In this document: positions 1 to 12,370 of the stretch, one piece after another
Layout: each line of letters opens with the position of its first letter
How positions within the stretch are numbered: position 1 is the stretch's first letter
NCBI RefSeq assembly: GCF_047663525.1
Contig: NC_092607.1
Coordinates: forward strand, 3,257,001-3,321,000
Origin: Anas platyrhynchos
Lineage: Eukaryota; Chordata; Aves; Anseriformes; Anatidae
Direction of reading: 5' to 3'
DNA length: 64,000 nt
The notes under the pieces: model-generated
Databases searched by the model: none
The model's input: the letters and a program-made list of their open reading frames with translations, nothing else
What the model was told of the DNA's origin: nothing
Program-made: the position numbers and the translations under genes

Positions 1-3000
1 TGAGCAGTGGGACTTGCAAAGGAGGACAAGACTGGGGCAGGGAACAGGGGTAAACCTGGTACACATAAATATGTATATCATAGTATCTACAGCCTATGGG
101 CTAGTGCTAGGGGAGCACACAGCAGAGAAAGTGGGAAGAGAATGAGAGCAGGCACCAAGCATGGGAATTGACAGCACAGTTCTTGTGGAAGAGGCAGGGT
201 CGCTGCGGCCATAAACATCGTCAGCTTTTGGGACTTCATTGGGATGCTCTGGATGCGCATACCTGGCTGTGGGACACAGAGACTCTGGGGATCAAGGAGC
301 TGGTACTTCCAAAAAACAATGAATTTCCAACTGATTGGCATGGCTTGGCACTGGGAGCTTCAAACCAAGATCACCTCCTTTACATTTCTTTTTCCCATAC
401 AGCTTCTAGAAAATAAGTCTGAAAAGATTTGCTAGGGTTCACAGCTCCCCAGCTATGGCGCTGACATGCTGACAGAAACTGCATATTAAAGAGTTTCCAT
501 CAAAAAGCCCAAGTGGTGGGGCCTTGGCAGTTGTGCAAAACTTCTAACACCCCCCTGTCCTTGGGGAAACTTCACTGTGAGCTAGCCAGCCACAGGACTT
601 AGTATTTACCCCACTCAACGTGAATCACTGTTGTCTGATTAAAGACGGTCCTCCCAGCTCCCAGCATTTCTCTGCCTCAGTCGTGCTGTTTTGACGTCCT
701 AGTTCAAGAGCTGTCACTTTAATTATAAGAATGAGCACTGATGCAAGGCACCGGTGGTAGCAGAAACAACAACAACAATAAAATTACAAATCTCCAACTC
801 ATAAAAACAGAGCTTTAATGAGATTAGTGGAGACGGCTGGAAGGGATTGCACGTTGTATACACAGGGTGAAATGAGTGTGCTGCCTGCATCCAGGGCACC
901 TTGCTGAGGAACCCCTTCACAAAAATGGCAAAGATTGTAACCCTTCATATACCCCCTGGCTGAAAAGCTGAAGCAGGGAGGAGCAGAGCTGCAGCAGGAG
1001 CCAGGAGCTGAACTTGGGGTCCAGCTCCCAGCCCTGCCATAGCTGGGAACATTCATGAGACATCCAAGTGCTGAGGCAGCTGTCAAATTATTGCTATTTC
1101 CAGCAAAGGTAACAGATAATCAAGATTTGCTACTCAAAATTTGGGAGGGGCAGTTTCTTTTCAATGAAAATGGCTTTTTGCTAGAAATAAGCTTTAAATC
1201 TCTATTTAGTCTTCAAATTGTTCACACTTTTAATAAAGACTTTGCAGAAACCAAAGCTACCCAGTTTGTGCAATACCTTTCAAGTTGACCCAAATTTGTG
1301 CATTCAGGTTGAAGAAAAAGCAAAAAGAAACAAACAAACAACAAAGCCTTGGTTTTGAGAATTGCATTTAGCAGGAAATGAAAAACATTAATTCTCACCA
1401 ACCATTCTCACTTAGAAATGTGTCCTCAACTGCTTCTATCCAGTCCCACTTCCTAAAAAAGAGGTGAGAAACAGAAACTCTCAGCTTCGCCCCACAAAGC
1501 CCTCGGTTTTCATAGCCCACTTCTCATTAGGACCATGACTTGGTTTTTGTGATTCCTGTGACTTCAGGCAGTGAGCACCCAACCAAAACTGCTGCCCAGG
1601 GACTCCACAGCGAAACCACTGCCCGAGCTGGTGAACTGGAGAAAAAACAGCAGGGGCCTAGCAGCAGTGGGGAAGCAACGGGTTTGTGGTGACAGGGACA
1701 GGAGCAGCTCAGCGATGGGGCTTTCAAACCCTCTGCACCTTTAGGATAAATCCCAAGGCACTTTACGATCCAGACATCCTATTTTCCCAATCTTATTTAC
1801 TACAGCAATAAGAAATTGCACTTCCCATGGCACCCCGGGCACGTTATTATACTGTGTAATTTCCTCCTGCAAAAACCCAATTAACTGTGCATGTCTGCAC
1901 CCATTCTGCCAACTATACCGTTTCATAATTTTAGAACAACAGTGCAAAACTGCTGGGGAGTTATCAGTAAGAACTGCTCCACAATAATTAATAGACTCAA
2001 AGATTAAAAAAAGGAGCAAAATAGGCACAGAGATTAACAGAGTCAATTATAACGCAGCTATCTACAGGCCCAGGATCTTGTCTAAAAGTAATTTGCTTAT
2101 TAACCTTTACCATCTCATGCCAGAGGGCAAGATGGAGACTGAACGTGAGTTGCTTGGAGAACTGTTTTGGATTCCCATCCCTTTGTTCTCAAGTGGTGCA
2201 AGCACATGTCATTGCAGTTTGGGAATCCTAAATCACCTCTGAGCCCCTTCTCATTCACTTCTGATCAACAGGCGATAAAGTCACATCAACAAAACCATTC
2301 CCTAAGTCACATTTCTCTCTAATCCTAGGCACATACAGCTTTGTTGTGGATCTAGCCGTGTTATATCCCTCCAGACCCCTTGTGAATCCAGGGTGGACAG
2401 AGCTGACCCCACTGTGCAGCTGCCTCCATGTCCAGGAGGTGACAACCTTTGCAATTCAGCCCATGGCCAGCCACAGCCCCCGGGGAGAGCAGTGCCTCTC
2501 TCTGGGGTCCTGTCTGCACAGCGCTGGGCTGCTCAAAGCACTGAACACAACAAAATGCTCAGCTTAGCCTGATCTGCCTCAAAGCCTTTGGGCACCTTTG
2601 GAAAATCCACTCCCAAGCAATTTGCTCCAAGCAATTTGGATTCTTCTGAGAATGGTGGGATTTGGTCTAAAATGGAAATCCACAGCAGAACACAGAGCAT
2701 GGAAGAAGAAATTGCTCCATTCTAGAGACCTCTGCAGCTAATAAGGAATTTGAACATTACTTGTCAATTCCACACAAGACATTTTTCCTCCCTTATCTTA
2801 GGTAAAAACTGCTTCTCCTAATCATCTCCCCTCAAGCTTCCCTCAGAGCCCCTAAACACACTGAAGCTTTTTCATCAAATCCTGAAGACAGCAAATGAGA
2901 AGAGCCCAAGAGACAAACAAACGAGGTGCCTCTTCTGCAGCAGTCTGTCTCACCCATGTTTTCCCTTCCAGCACCACAGAAGCTGCTGAGCCCATGCAAC

Positions 3001-3767
3001 TGCCCTGCAGTTTGGCCCCAGGATGTGCATTTGTGGAGAGGGTTAAAAAATTTGGGTGGTTTTAAAGAAACCTAAACCTCTCACACATCTTTGCTTATAA
3101 GTGAAGTTACTTTCTGGGCTGAAGACAGGGAGAACTGCTTTTGCATATCCATGAGCTAGAAGGAGAATGCTGTATTTATGCTGCATCTATTCACTTCTTA
3201 GCAAAGGTACACAGGAGTGAATGAATCCATTGTAGGCATACTGAGTATACAGGAAAAAAAAAAAAAAAGATCATAATCCTGGAAAATGCATTTGCTTAAT
3301 TGCATGGCTTCCACATTTCCCAGTGAAGGACTCCAATACACTCACTAAGCCATTTTTACTGCAATGTGCTACCATAAAGCAAACATATTTGCCATTGCAT
3401 TTGCACAATTACAGCTGTTTAATAAACCATTCCAAACACATAAATGTAGCAACCAACCTGCATTGTTGCTTTGGAAGCCATTTCTGGCTGTTGGAAATGC
3501 CAAATGGAAATGCATTTGGAAATATACCATATTCAAGTGCAGTTCTCATTGTCCCTATTAGCAGGACACTTCCTGCCCTGCCCTTCCCTGCCTGCCTGTT
3601 CCACCAGGTATCCTCCCTGCCCGGCCACCCAACAGGACAGTGCCCAAATCTCCTGGGGCACTACAGTGCCCTGCTGAGCTCAGGGCTCATGTGGCTGTTC
3701 CATGGTGAAGAACCCTGAACCCTGCTTCTCCCCTCGTTGTGCTCCCTTCTCTTCTGAGCAGGCAGGT

Positions 3768-3811
3768 GACATGCAGGTAACATGCAGATGACATGCAGGT
3801 GGCATTCAGGT
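3768..3811. repeat. Short minisatellite, 11-bp period, four units
   Basis: Four adjacent 11-bp units start at 3768, 3779, 3790 and 3801. The first and third are identical (GACATGCAGGT); the second and fourth differ by two bases each. Confidence 0.8.
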
Positions 3812-6800
3812 CTGCTGGCACTACACTGCTTTTTGCAAACTCCAGCTGAGGGCAGATGCAGTGCACCACAACATGTCAATCATTGTCGTTTTTATGTGAG
3901 GACCATCAATGACTGACTCCAGTTATGGTAAACACTCCCCTTCCTCTGACACCCACAACCATATCAATTTTATTGTACTGTGATGTTTAATTGTCATCTC
4001 TGTTTCCAGGAAACGTCATGATCCACCATTAATAATGCAGGTCTGAATGTAAAAAAAAAAAAACCAACAAACTTAATGGAGCTGACTGAATCCTCAGCCC
4101 CAAAGTTCCCATCTGCCACCAGTCAGTTGCTGTGTCATAAAGCAAACGGAGCCACACAGCTGGCATGCTGGAGAAATACCCACACCTGCCCTGTGAACCT
4201 GCACCGAAGGCCTGGTTATGATTTTACAGAGGTAGGACCGTTGTTCATGAGGAATAGTATCAAACCATTTGAAGAAAATGCATTTTAAGGAGAAAAAAAA
4301 AAAAAAAAAAAAAGCTCACCTACATGAGCCCCCCCAGGGCTCACATGCAGCCTTTCCTCTGCCATGTGCTGCATCTCAACCAGGAGACATATCTCCTGGA
4401 TCCATCTTTCAAGTCTGCCACTGACTTGCAGACTACCTGTGAGATGAGAAGCACACAGCAAGTTCTACCCATACACTGTGGATTTAGGGTAATATAAATA
4501 TTGAATAACTGATGGTCATTAGAGACTGCCCAACCTGACCTTCAAACACATCCACCTCCTGTCCCTGCTGCTGCTAGCTTGATACACAGTCAGCTTTACC
4601 AACATGGGCAAGAGGACTACTTTTCAGAGTAGCTAGAAATTCCTTAGAGTTTTGAGGCCCTACTCATTTGCACTGAGACCTTCAAAAATGAAAAATGGGG
4701 AAAGAGCTACAGCATTGTTAAAGCGAGGAGTGGAGCAGCAACGCAAGGGCAAGCATTGTATTATAGGACACAGAGCTGATCTCCTGCTTGTTCTCCAAGT
4801 ACATTGTATTTTCAAAGAAAATGATCATATAAGGCAAGAGTGTAAGTAGGTAACAAAGACGCAGTGACGCACGCAGAGGCACTGCGAGAGCTGCCTGTGC
4901 TACCATATACACTTACTTCCCTGCTTTGACGTTCTCTGCTTGATGGCAAAAGATTAACCAGTTTTTGGAAGCCGGGATGTTTACGTTCGCCGAGTCCTGC
5001 AGCTCCCACTCCACTCTTCCATGGCAGAAGGTGGAAATTTTGCAGATTCTTTTCCATGCCATTTGTTTTCTGCCTTCTTCTCTTTGAACCATGCCTCACA
5101 CAGCAGGGGCTTGCTGGGGAGGTTTGCTCTGGCCAGCCAGCAGCTCCGCACCTCTGGCAGGGCACAGGGGCGGTTTCACGCGTCCTCCCAGCAGCCTGGC
5201 ACCTCCGAACACAACAAGTAACGGTGACTGATAGACACCAGCAGCATGATTATTTCACAGCCCCTTGCTGGCAGCAGCCGTGCGGCTGTAAGGGGTCATT
5301 CTGTGCCAGCAGTCCAAGCGACACTGAAGCAGCATGGAAATCTGCAGCTCATTTTGGCAACCTCCCAGACAGTTACAACTTCATTTCCAGGGGAACCTAT
5401 TCCTGCGTCAAGCCCTGATATTCCCCCCAGTACCCAGGGAGCTCTCCCTTTCTCACAACAAGGTTTGTTCTCTTGTTAAAGGTAAGAAGAGGCAGCTTTT
5501 GTGCTGCACTTGTCCCCTGCCATACAAGTATGTCACCACGGGTGGTGGCAGTGCTCCGTGGGCTCACGTCCATGTGCTTACGTCCTTTTGGGTTGTCTGT
5601 CAGTCCTCAGGACACTGTGTAGCTAAAACTTTCCCTTCTACCCAGCATAATAAACAGTGGTGCTTTTCTTGGAAGTACTTAGGCTTTTTTTCTGGTTTTG
5701 GAAAATGAATGCCTCATGACTTGGTTCCTATATTGAGCAGATATTATTAATTTTGGGAGGGCAGCATGCAGAGAGCACACAGAGCCACGTACCTGTCAGG
5801 ATTCACTCTCAGACAGATAAACAGAGCAGGAAAAGGCAGGCAGGACACAAGCTCCATGGCTTTTACAACTCCACGTGACCAGCTCTTCCACCTGTGCTTT
5901 CAGGCTGAGTTTTCACACTGCTGTGCCCAAATGAGCCCTGTCAATGCCCGCAGCGGGGAGCTGAGTGGGAGAAGTAACTCACGGGCCTCAGAACTGTGCC
6001 TGAGCACCATTTGTGAAACTACTCACTCATTTATCCCCTTGAATTGCAACCGAGCCTTAAGCTACCCTTCTTGTTAAAGCACTTCAGAGATCTGTTTCTG
6101 TATTACATCCAGCTGCTAGGCAGTGTTAAAACAGAGAGGCAAAAAAAATCACAAACAATAACAGCATCCTGTTGACACCCCAGAGAAACCCAGTGTTTCT
6201 CCGGCTAGCATCCTTCTAACACAATCAGCGATTGTTCCTGGAAATGCTCTCCCATCAGACCGCTCATCCCAGCACCCACAATGCAGACATGGGTAACAGA
6301 CTCTGTTTCAGGAGGGCCCATGACAGCTGCAGACACACGTGCACCCTGAGGGGAGGACGTCCAGATGTGCTCTGTGCTCTCCGACACAAGCTCTAATGCT
6401 CACAGAACAGCCTCAGCTCACAAATAAGCAGAAAAGCAGAGGATTAGAGGAGCCGGAGAAGCATCAGCTTTCCCTGCCAGCAGGAGGGGCTGAGCAATTC
6501 CTGTTTTTCAGACAGGTTCTGCTCTGTCTGTAAAGGGTTAATGGGTGAAGCAAGCACAAGGAATAACCCAGGAGTTGGTTCATTAGTCTGGGGACTGGTA
6601 TGAAGCAGAGGAATGTTGAAGCCTGTAGCAGTGGCACCTCCCTACATCCTTCCAGCAATTCAGGAGCACACGGCTGTTGGCACAGAGGGGCTAGGACAGG
6701 CCTCACGTAGAGCGAGCTCAGAGCACGTCCAGGAACAGCAAGAAAACAACACACAGAAACAGGGCCATGTTCAAGGGCAGCTTGTCAGCCTGAGGATGAG

Positions 6801-9729
6801 GGAAGGGGGATAAAGAGAAACCTCGTGCCCCATTTCCAGCATGGGCCGAGGTGTGGAAGTCATGGCTTAGGGAGAGCATGGGGTCAGATGCTGTGTGTGA
6901 GCTTACAAAAAAAGAGCAATACTGTGATATTTACTACCAGATGTGCACAAATTGCACCATGGTTCCAGCTTTCTCTCTTTTCAATATCCACCTGACACGT
7001 TTACAAGATGAGGCCATGCCCATCCCTCCCTGAACATGTCTTGGTCCCAACTAATGCTACAGTGACTGAGTACGGCCTTCACAGGACAACAAAACGGGTA
7101 CCACAGACTGGCAGCTGGAGGCCCTCCAAATCCTTCTGGATTTAAAAAGGTGGGGACCCACAGAACAGCCTGTATAAGTGAATGTTTTTCACCCAGCCTG
7201 AAATGGGAGAACCGGTGTTTAAAATGACAAAAACAACCCAGAAAGCACCCTCTTGCTAGTACTTCGTTTTCATGGTTTGAAGCTGCAGCAAGCATATTTA
7301 CAGAACAGAATCACCTCCGCTGGTTCAGAACCTGCTCTCCTTTCTCACCTCTCCTCCTCCGCTTGCAGTATCACACAGTCACCAAGTAATTAATGTATCT
7401 GGAGAGGACTCTGGGGAAGTTTCCTCCAAAACAATTAAAAAGAAGAACAAAAATAAATAAGTAAAACAGAGAAGTCCGTGATTTAACTACTCAAAATATT
7501 CCAAATGAAGGACAAAAAGAAAAAGGCTCTGAAAAGCTAAAGCTAACAGACTCATTTATGGAAAAGCATTGCTAACTGCTACCATTCAAGCAGAACATGC
7601 TCCACTGCTCTGGCCACTGAGCAAAATTAAAAAAACAACTTTATCTTTAGAGCAAAAAGGATATTTTAATAAAATTAATATTTTTATTGCTGGTGGCACT
7701 CTTTACCTTGGACTCCTGAACTTTCTGGGCACATTTTATATCTTTTTTTCCAAAAGCCCAAGGGCATTTTCCTTAAAAATGAAGCAGATCCTCATACATT
7801 CAGATAACTGCAGATGCTGGGCCCCACATATCACGCCACTCAGGGAGCCGACAAGCCCGCTGAACATGACATGGTGAAAAATGTTTTTTTACCATCTTCT
7901 GCTTCAAATGCAGAAGAAAACTGGTTGAGTCAGAAGCTGGACACTACAGGATTAGGGTGAAGAAAAGCAGAATTCTCCCAGGGCGTCCCTCTATCTCCAT
8001 CCCAAGACAATGAGAGATTTCCCTGCAAACGAGTCAAATCAGGTGGCTTCTTCAATGGTCTTCTTAAACAATTTGTAAAATGTCCGGGATTTTTTGCTTG
8101 GTTTTTCATCGTTAAAATTGAAATCCCTCAGCTGGAGAGCAGAGGGGCCTCTAGCAACATTAGTAGAGGTTAATTTTCCTTTTACAGAAATGCAGCTCAC
8201 TGGTGCTTGGAATTTGTTTGCTCTTCCTTTTATCCGAAGCCAGGCTGGAGCCAGGAAGGTGGGCTGCACATGCACAACTGGCAGTTCCTAACCCACGGTG
8301 TCCAGCAGGATGATTTGAGAGATGAAGACTGAGCTCCTGGCTTCGTGTACTTGCCATGGGAGATGTTCTCCTGCTGGTGCCCGCTGGTGAGAGGTTTTTG
8401 GCGTTGTCATGGGAACAGCTGTCATCCTCGGGGAACAGCCTCACTGTGCGAGGCTGCCTTTCTGGTTTGCTGTAGAAAGCCATTTTCAGGAGTATTTTGC
8501 CTTGGGTTTCCATTAGTCTTATCTTTCCCAAAACCCAGGCTGTAGAAATTACAGAGATTATAATGATGGATGGTGACAAAGTCCCCAGGCAGTGCTCAGT
8601 ATTTGTCTACACCGTGAACTAATTTTCACTTGCCTGGAAAGTGACCTGATAGCTTCATTACCTTCTACTTAAAAGGCTTACTCTTACTCTCTCTCACACA
8701 CACTTGCATCTTTCCTTTCTTCCTCCAGGAACTCAGTAATAGGATTTGTTTGCTGTTACCCGAGGTGTGGAGGGGAAGCCAGCACACTGCACTGCCCTTT
8801 TTAGGATGTGCTGATGCACCAAGACATCTGCAATGTCTTGTTTCACCAAGTGAGGTAGAAATAGAGCTGCTACAAGGGTCTCTCACGGGCTAATTCTTTC
8901 ATGCGCCTGCATGCCTAGGCTACAGTGACAGAAGCAGAAGACTGGAAGCTCCACCATGCCACCATCACTGGCTCTTGTTAGGTCCTCCTTTACCCAGCTC
9001 TCAGGGATGAGGCGATAGCAAGGGAAGCCCTGACCAACAAGTCACTGACCATAGCAACAGACGATTTTATGCGTAAGCATAGATGTAGTGTCATGGGTGT
9101 CTCACAAGCAGCATACAAAAAAACCACTATTGATTCTCTTCATAATGGTAGGAACAGCTTTCAGATATTTCAGACCTAGCCACATATGAGCCCAGTTGTC
9201 CAAATAACTCACCTTTGATTTAAGAATAAAATGGGTGGTCAATTCAAAATGATTTTTTTCCTCCAGTATTTTCCCTGAAACGATAACTTGAAAATAATGA
9301 AGGGGGGTTGAATTAATTATTTTGACTCAGATTGTTTCAACACGGAAATAAAGATCCAAAATCAGAAATCAATACATTTCACTTAGGAAATTTTAAACAT
9401 TTTAGCATTCTAAATCCCTCTCTTTTCTCTGTGTCCATCTATGAAGACAAATCAGCAAAATGCATGAATTCAAAGCAACTTCAGTCAACTTAAAATGCAT
9501 TTTAGCAAACCAACTCTGAACCTTAAAAAATATAATCGAGATCAGATCCTGTAGCAATCTGACCCAAAACATTACTTCTGAGCAGTCTATCCTCAAACTT
9601 CTCAACTCTCCATACCTTGTTCCACTCTCTTAAGAGACTGAGTCTGCAAACTTTTTACATGTCAAATTTATACTGAAACCAGCTAGAGTTTCCTACAGCT
9701 TCTGCTGGAATAGAACAAAGCATTACAGG

Positions 9730-9893
9730 AAGGAAGGGAGGAAGGGAAGAAGGGTGGAAGGGAGGGAGGAAGGAACAGGGGAGAAAAAAGGAAGGAAGGA
9801 AGGAAGGAAGGAAGGAAGGAAGGAAGGAAGGAAGGAAGGAAGGAAGGAAGGAAGGAAGGAAGGAAGGAAGGAAGGAAGGAAGGAAGGAAGGAC
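9730..9893. repeat. (AAGG)n purine microsatellite
   Basis: About 26 uninterrupted AAGG units run from about 9788 to 9893. They are preceded by about 55 bp of degenerate GGAA/GGGA repeats from about 9730. One strand is wholly purine. This is ordinary slipped-strand simple sequence; the Phe-Leu-Pro-Ser and Glu-Gly-Arg-Lys open frames across it are by-products. Confidence 0.97.
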
Positions 9894-11422
9894 CTTTTAT
9901 AGCTCACTTATTCTCAAGACACTGAAGCAGGAGCATACTCTTCAGTTTCAGCAAGGGTTGGGGTCAAGGAGGCTGTTTCATACCATTTACATGTGGCAGA
10001 TGCCAATCATCATTTCCTAAAAGATCCACAACCAAATGGTTTAATGTCAATACTAAACATTTGGCAGCAAGTGTTATGACAAAAGTCTTATACACAAATA
10101 TAGTACAGTGTCGCTTAAGTACTCAATAGAAGAAAGGGATTGCAATTAAGGTGCTTTAAGGTACCACATAATTTCATTGATTATAATAAATGCTTCTCCC
10201 ACTTGACAATATCATGTATTGTCCAGTACAGACTCTTCCCACCTGGTTGGTTCTGTTATTATAGGAGAGGGGCACCAGGGTGAACACTACATTTGGAACA
10301 CTGATTTTTTAAGCCTTACTAAACAGAAATTACATCCTTTAGTGATTCAGTATTCATTTCTGAAAGCATGTGATATGAGAAGGGGTTCATGTTGTCAAAA
10401 GTTGAGTTGATTTTGAAAGTGAAAAATGTTTCCAATAGCAGGCTTCATTCTGCTGCTGAAATGAGCGGCTGCCTCCTTAGGTTCTTGTGGCCCAATACAG
10501 AGTTTCTGCAGGATAAAGAAAGCCTTCCAGTGACTAAATGCTACTATGATTATGTATCTCTGGCAAGAAAAAAAACCTGACTTCCAGCTTGATAGACATT
10601 CCTCGTTGCAAAAAAAAAAATATGCTGCACTCTATTTATTAATTCATAAGCCATTCCTCAGCGGATCACATCCCTCTGTTCACAAGCCAGTGAGTTTTCC
10701 TGAGCAGACCACAAAGGCAGATTATGTCAGACAGTGAAGCACAAGCTTTTTTTTTTGTTAATCCAGTTACTCTGGGATGAGATCACCCCACCGTGAGTCA
10801 TTAATTCACACAGACAACTTGTAACACACAATAAGAAGCGAAGCCTTGTCCTAGAATCCCTACTGCACTGCCCAGGAGGCATCAAGAGCTTTTAGGCCTC
10901 AGCACCATAGTACACATCTATCTATCCATCTGAAGCACTTATCCTCAGTGCCCCGTAAGCTTTTCACAAAAGCCAACATAGACTCTAGGTGGGTTTCAAG
11001 ACCCAAAGAACAGGCCTAGACTACAGATGGACTTGAGCATCAAAACTTTCTTCTGAACCCACCTCCAGCCACTCAGCTGGGTTTTGATGAATGTAATCAC
11101 CTAGATGCTTGCCACTGCAGCACTCTGCCACAAGCCTTTTCTGTGCCTGGCCTTCAGGTTATAATTCTTTTAAGGAGATTCAAAGTTATGTGTACATTAA
11201 AAGAAATATATGCTCTTCTGCATACTGGTAGGTCATGTTGATCGACTTCCTTCTGCAAATCCTCAATGGTTATGGAACTGAACAGCAGTGACTTCTCTTA
11301 CCTGCTGGAGCACAGGAGTGGACAGCAAAATTGGCTGGAACAAATTAAGTAGGGTCAGAAACTAAAGAGATGGCACTACACAGGTTAATCAATTTCACAC
11401 TGGGAGAACATCTCCAGTCTCT

Positions 11423-11428
11423 TTTATT
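11423..11428 (-). promoter_or_regulatory. SBSPON: Candidate SBSPON poly(A) signal
   Basis: AATAAA on the minus strand, about 825 nt downstream of the SBSPON stop codon. It is the first good hexamer I noticed in that direction and would give a 3' UTR of about 0.85 kb (12,252 down to about 11,405). The hexamer is seen; its use is inferred. Confidence 0.4.
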
Positions 11429-12252
11429 TCCATTTATAGAAAAGTGTGAACATAAATCATCAGACTATAAAGAAAATATTTCAAATAATTTCCAGTTAAA
11501 AATACAAGGCTACAGCCGACCTCTCCAGGTACACCTGGGATAACTTGCTATTGGGATGAGTTCCAGAACAGCACTGCATTTTGGGGCAACTCCAAGATGC
11601 TCCTTGAAACCTGAAGTCAAGGACCCATTTATCCCTGGTACCTTCTATTCTCACAGATTTGAACAGGCTCATTTCTAAGTTTTTCCATTATCTCAGCAGC
11701 ACAAGATCAGCCCTCTGTAAGAGTGAGGATCAATATGGAAGGAGGATCAATATGAAATGATGAGACCGGGGGCAGGAGGAGGGAGGCAAACAAAAGGGAA
11801 AGATATATAAGCACTAGCATCCATGAAGAAATACTATTGCCATGAAAAGAAGGCACTTGAGTTAAATCATTCTGCTGTTGATTTTTTTTACTAGGACTTT
11901 AGAAAACAATCATTAAACTTGGGTTTATGTGGACTTTTTTGTCTGCTTTCTTATGTGAGGATGGGGAGGGTTAATTTTAAAGACAGCAGGGTCAGAAAGA
12001 CCTCTGTCAGGCAGAAGAGGCTACAGGAATGGATATACAGAAAGAGGCTGGCACTTCACTGCCAGCCTGATTTCTTTGGAAATTGAAGAGTACACACAGA
12101 CAGAGATGACCCAGTGCAGACAGCAACCTCTTGAACGTAAGCAGCATAGCCTCTGACATGGAGAAGTCATTGTTTTGGCTGTGATTATTCTTGCTGCTCC
12201 ATGCTTGTGCCAGACAATTGTCACACCACTTGCTTGCTGAGACTGTCAGGGG

Positions 12253-12370
12253 TTAGATGAACAAGAAGCTGTGAACAGAAGGACAGGAGCAAGTGTCCAG
12301 CTGGCGAATTCTCTTCCAGGTTCCCCTGCATCGAGGGTTCCCTACTGCTTGCCAGTGCAACAGCTGATTC
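12253..12370 (-). CDS. SBSPON: SBSPON coding exon 5 (C-terminal, stop codon)
   Basis: Encodes residues 223-261, starting after the TTTCAG acceptor and ending at TAA (12255-12253). The peptide contains HWQAVGNPRCRGTWKRIR and CSCPSVHSFLFI, the signature C-terminus of the family. The first base completes the AA left by exon 4 to give Lys. Confidence 0.96.

Larger units (their letters stand above)
1..11400. other. Intergenic region downstream of SBSPON, no gene supported
   Basis: I see no coding exon with a convincing protein family, no CpG island and no structured RNA here. In human, TERF1 converges on SBSPON from this side, but I found no TERF1 Myb-domain exon, so it must lie further out or be absent. 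The stretch holds A-rich tracts (about 3253-3268 and 4290-4312), an 11-bp minisatellite (3768-3811) and a long AAGG microsatellite (about 9788-9893). The open frames present are short and have no recognisable domain. Confidence 0.6.

Noticed and set aside
8160..8579. 139-codon minus-strand open frame
   Set aside because: No family resemblance, no promoter or splice context; within chance expectation.
9683..10020. Repetitive open frames reading Phe-Leu-Pro-Ser or Lys-Glu-Gly-Arg
   Set aside because: Pure translation of the AAGG microsatellite.
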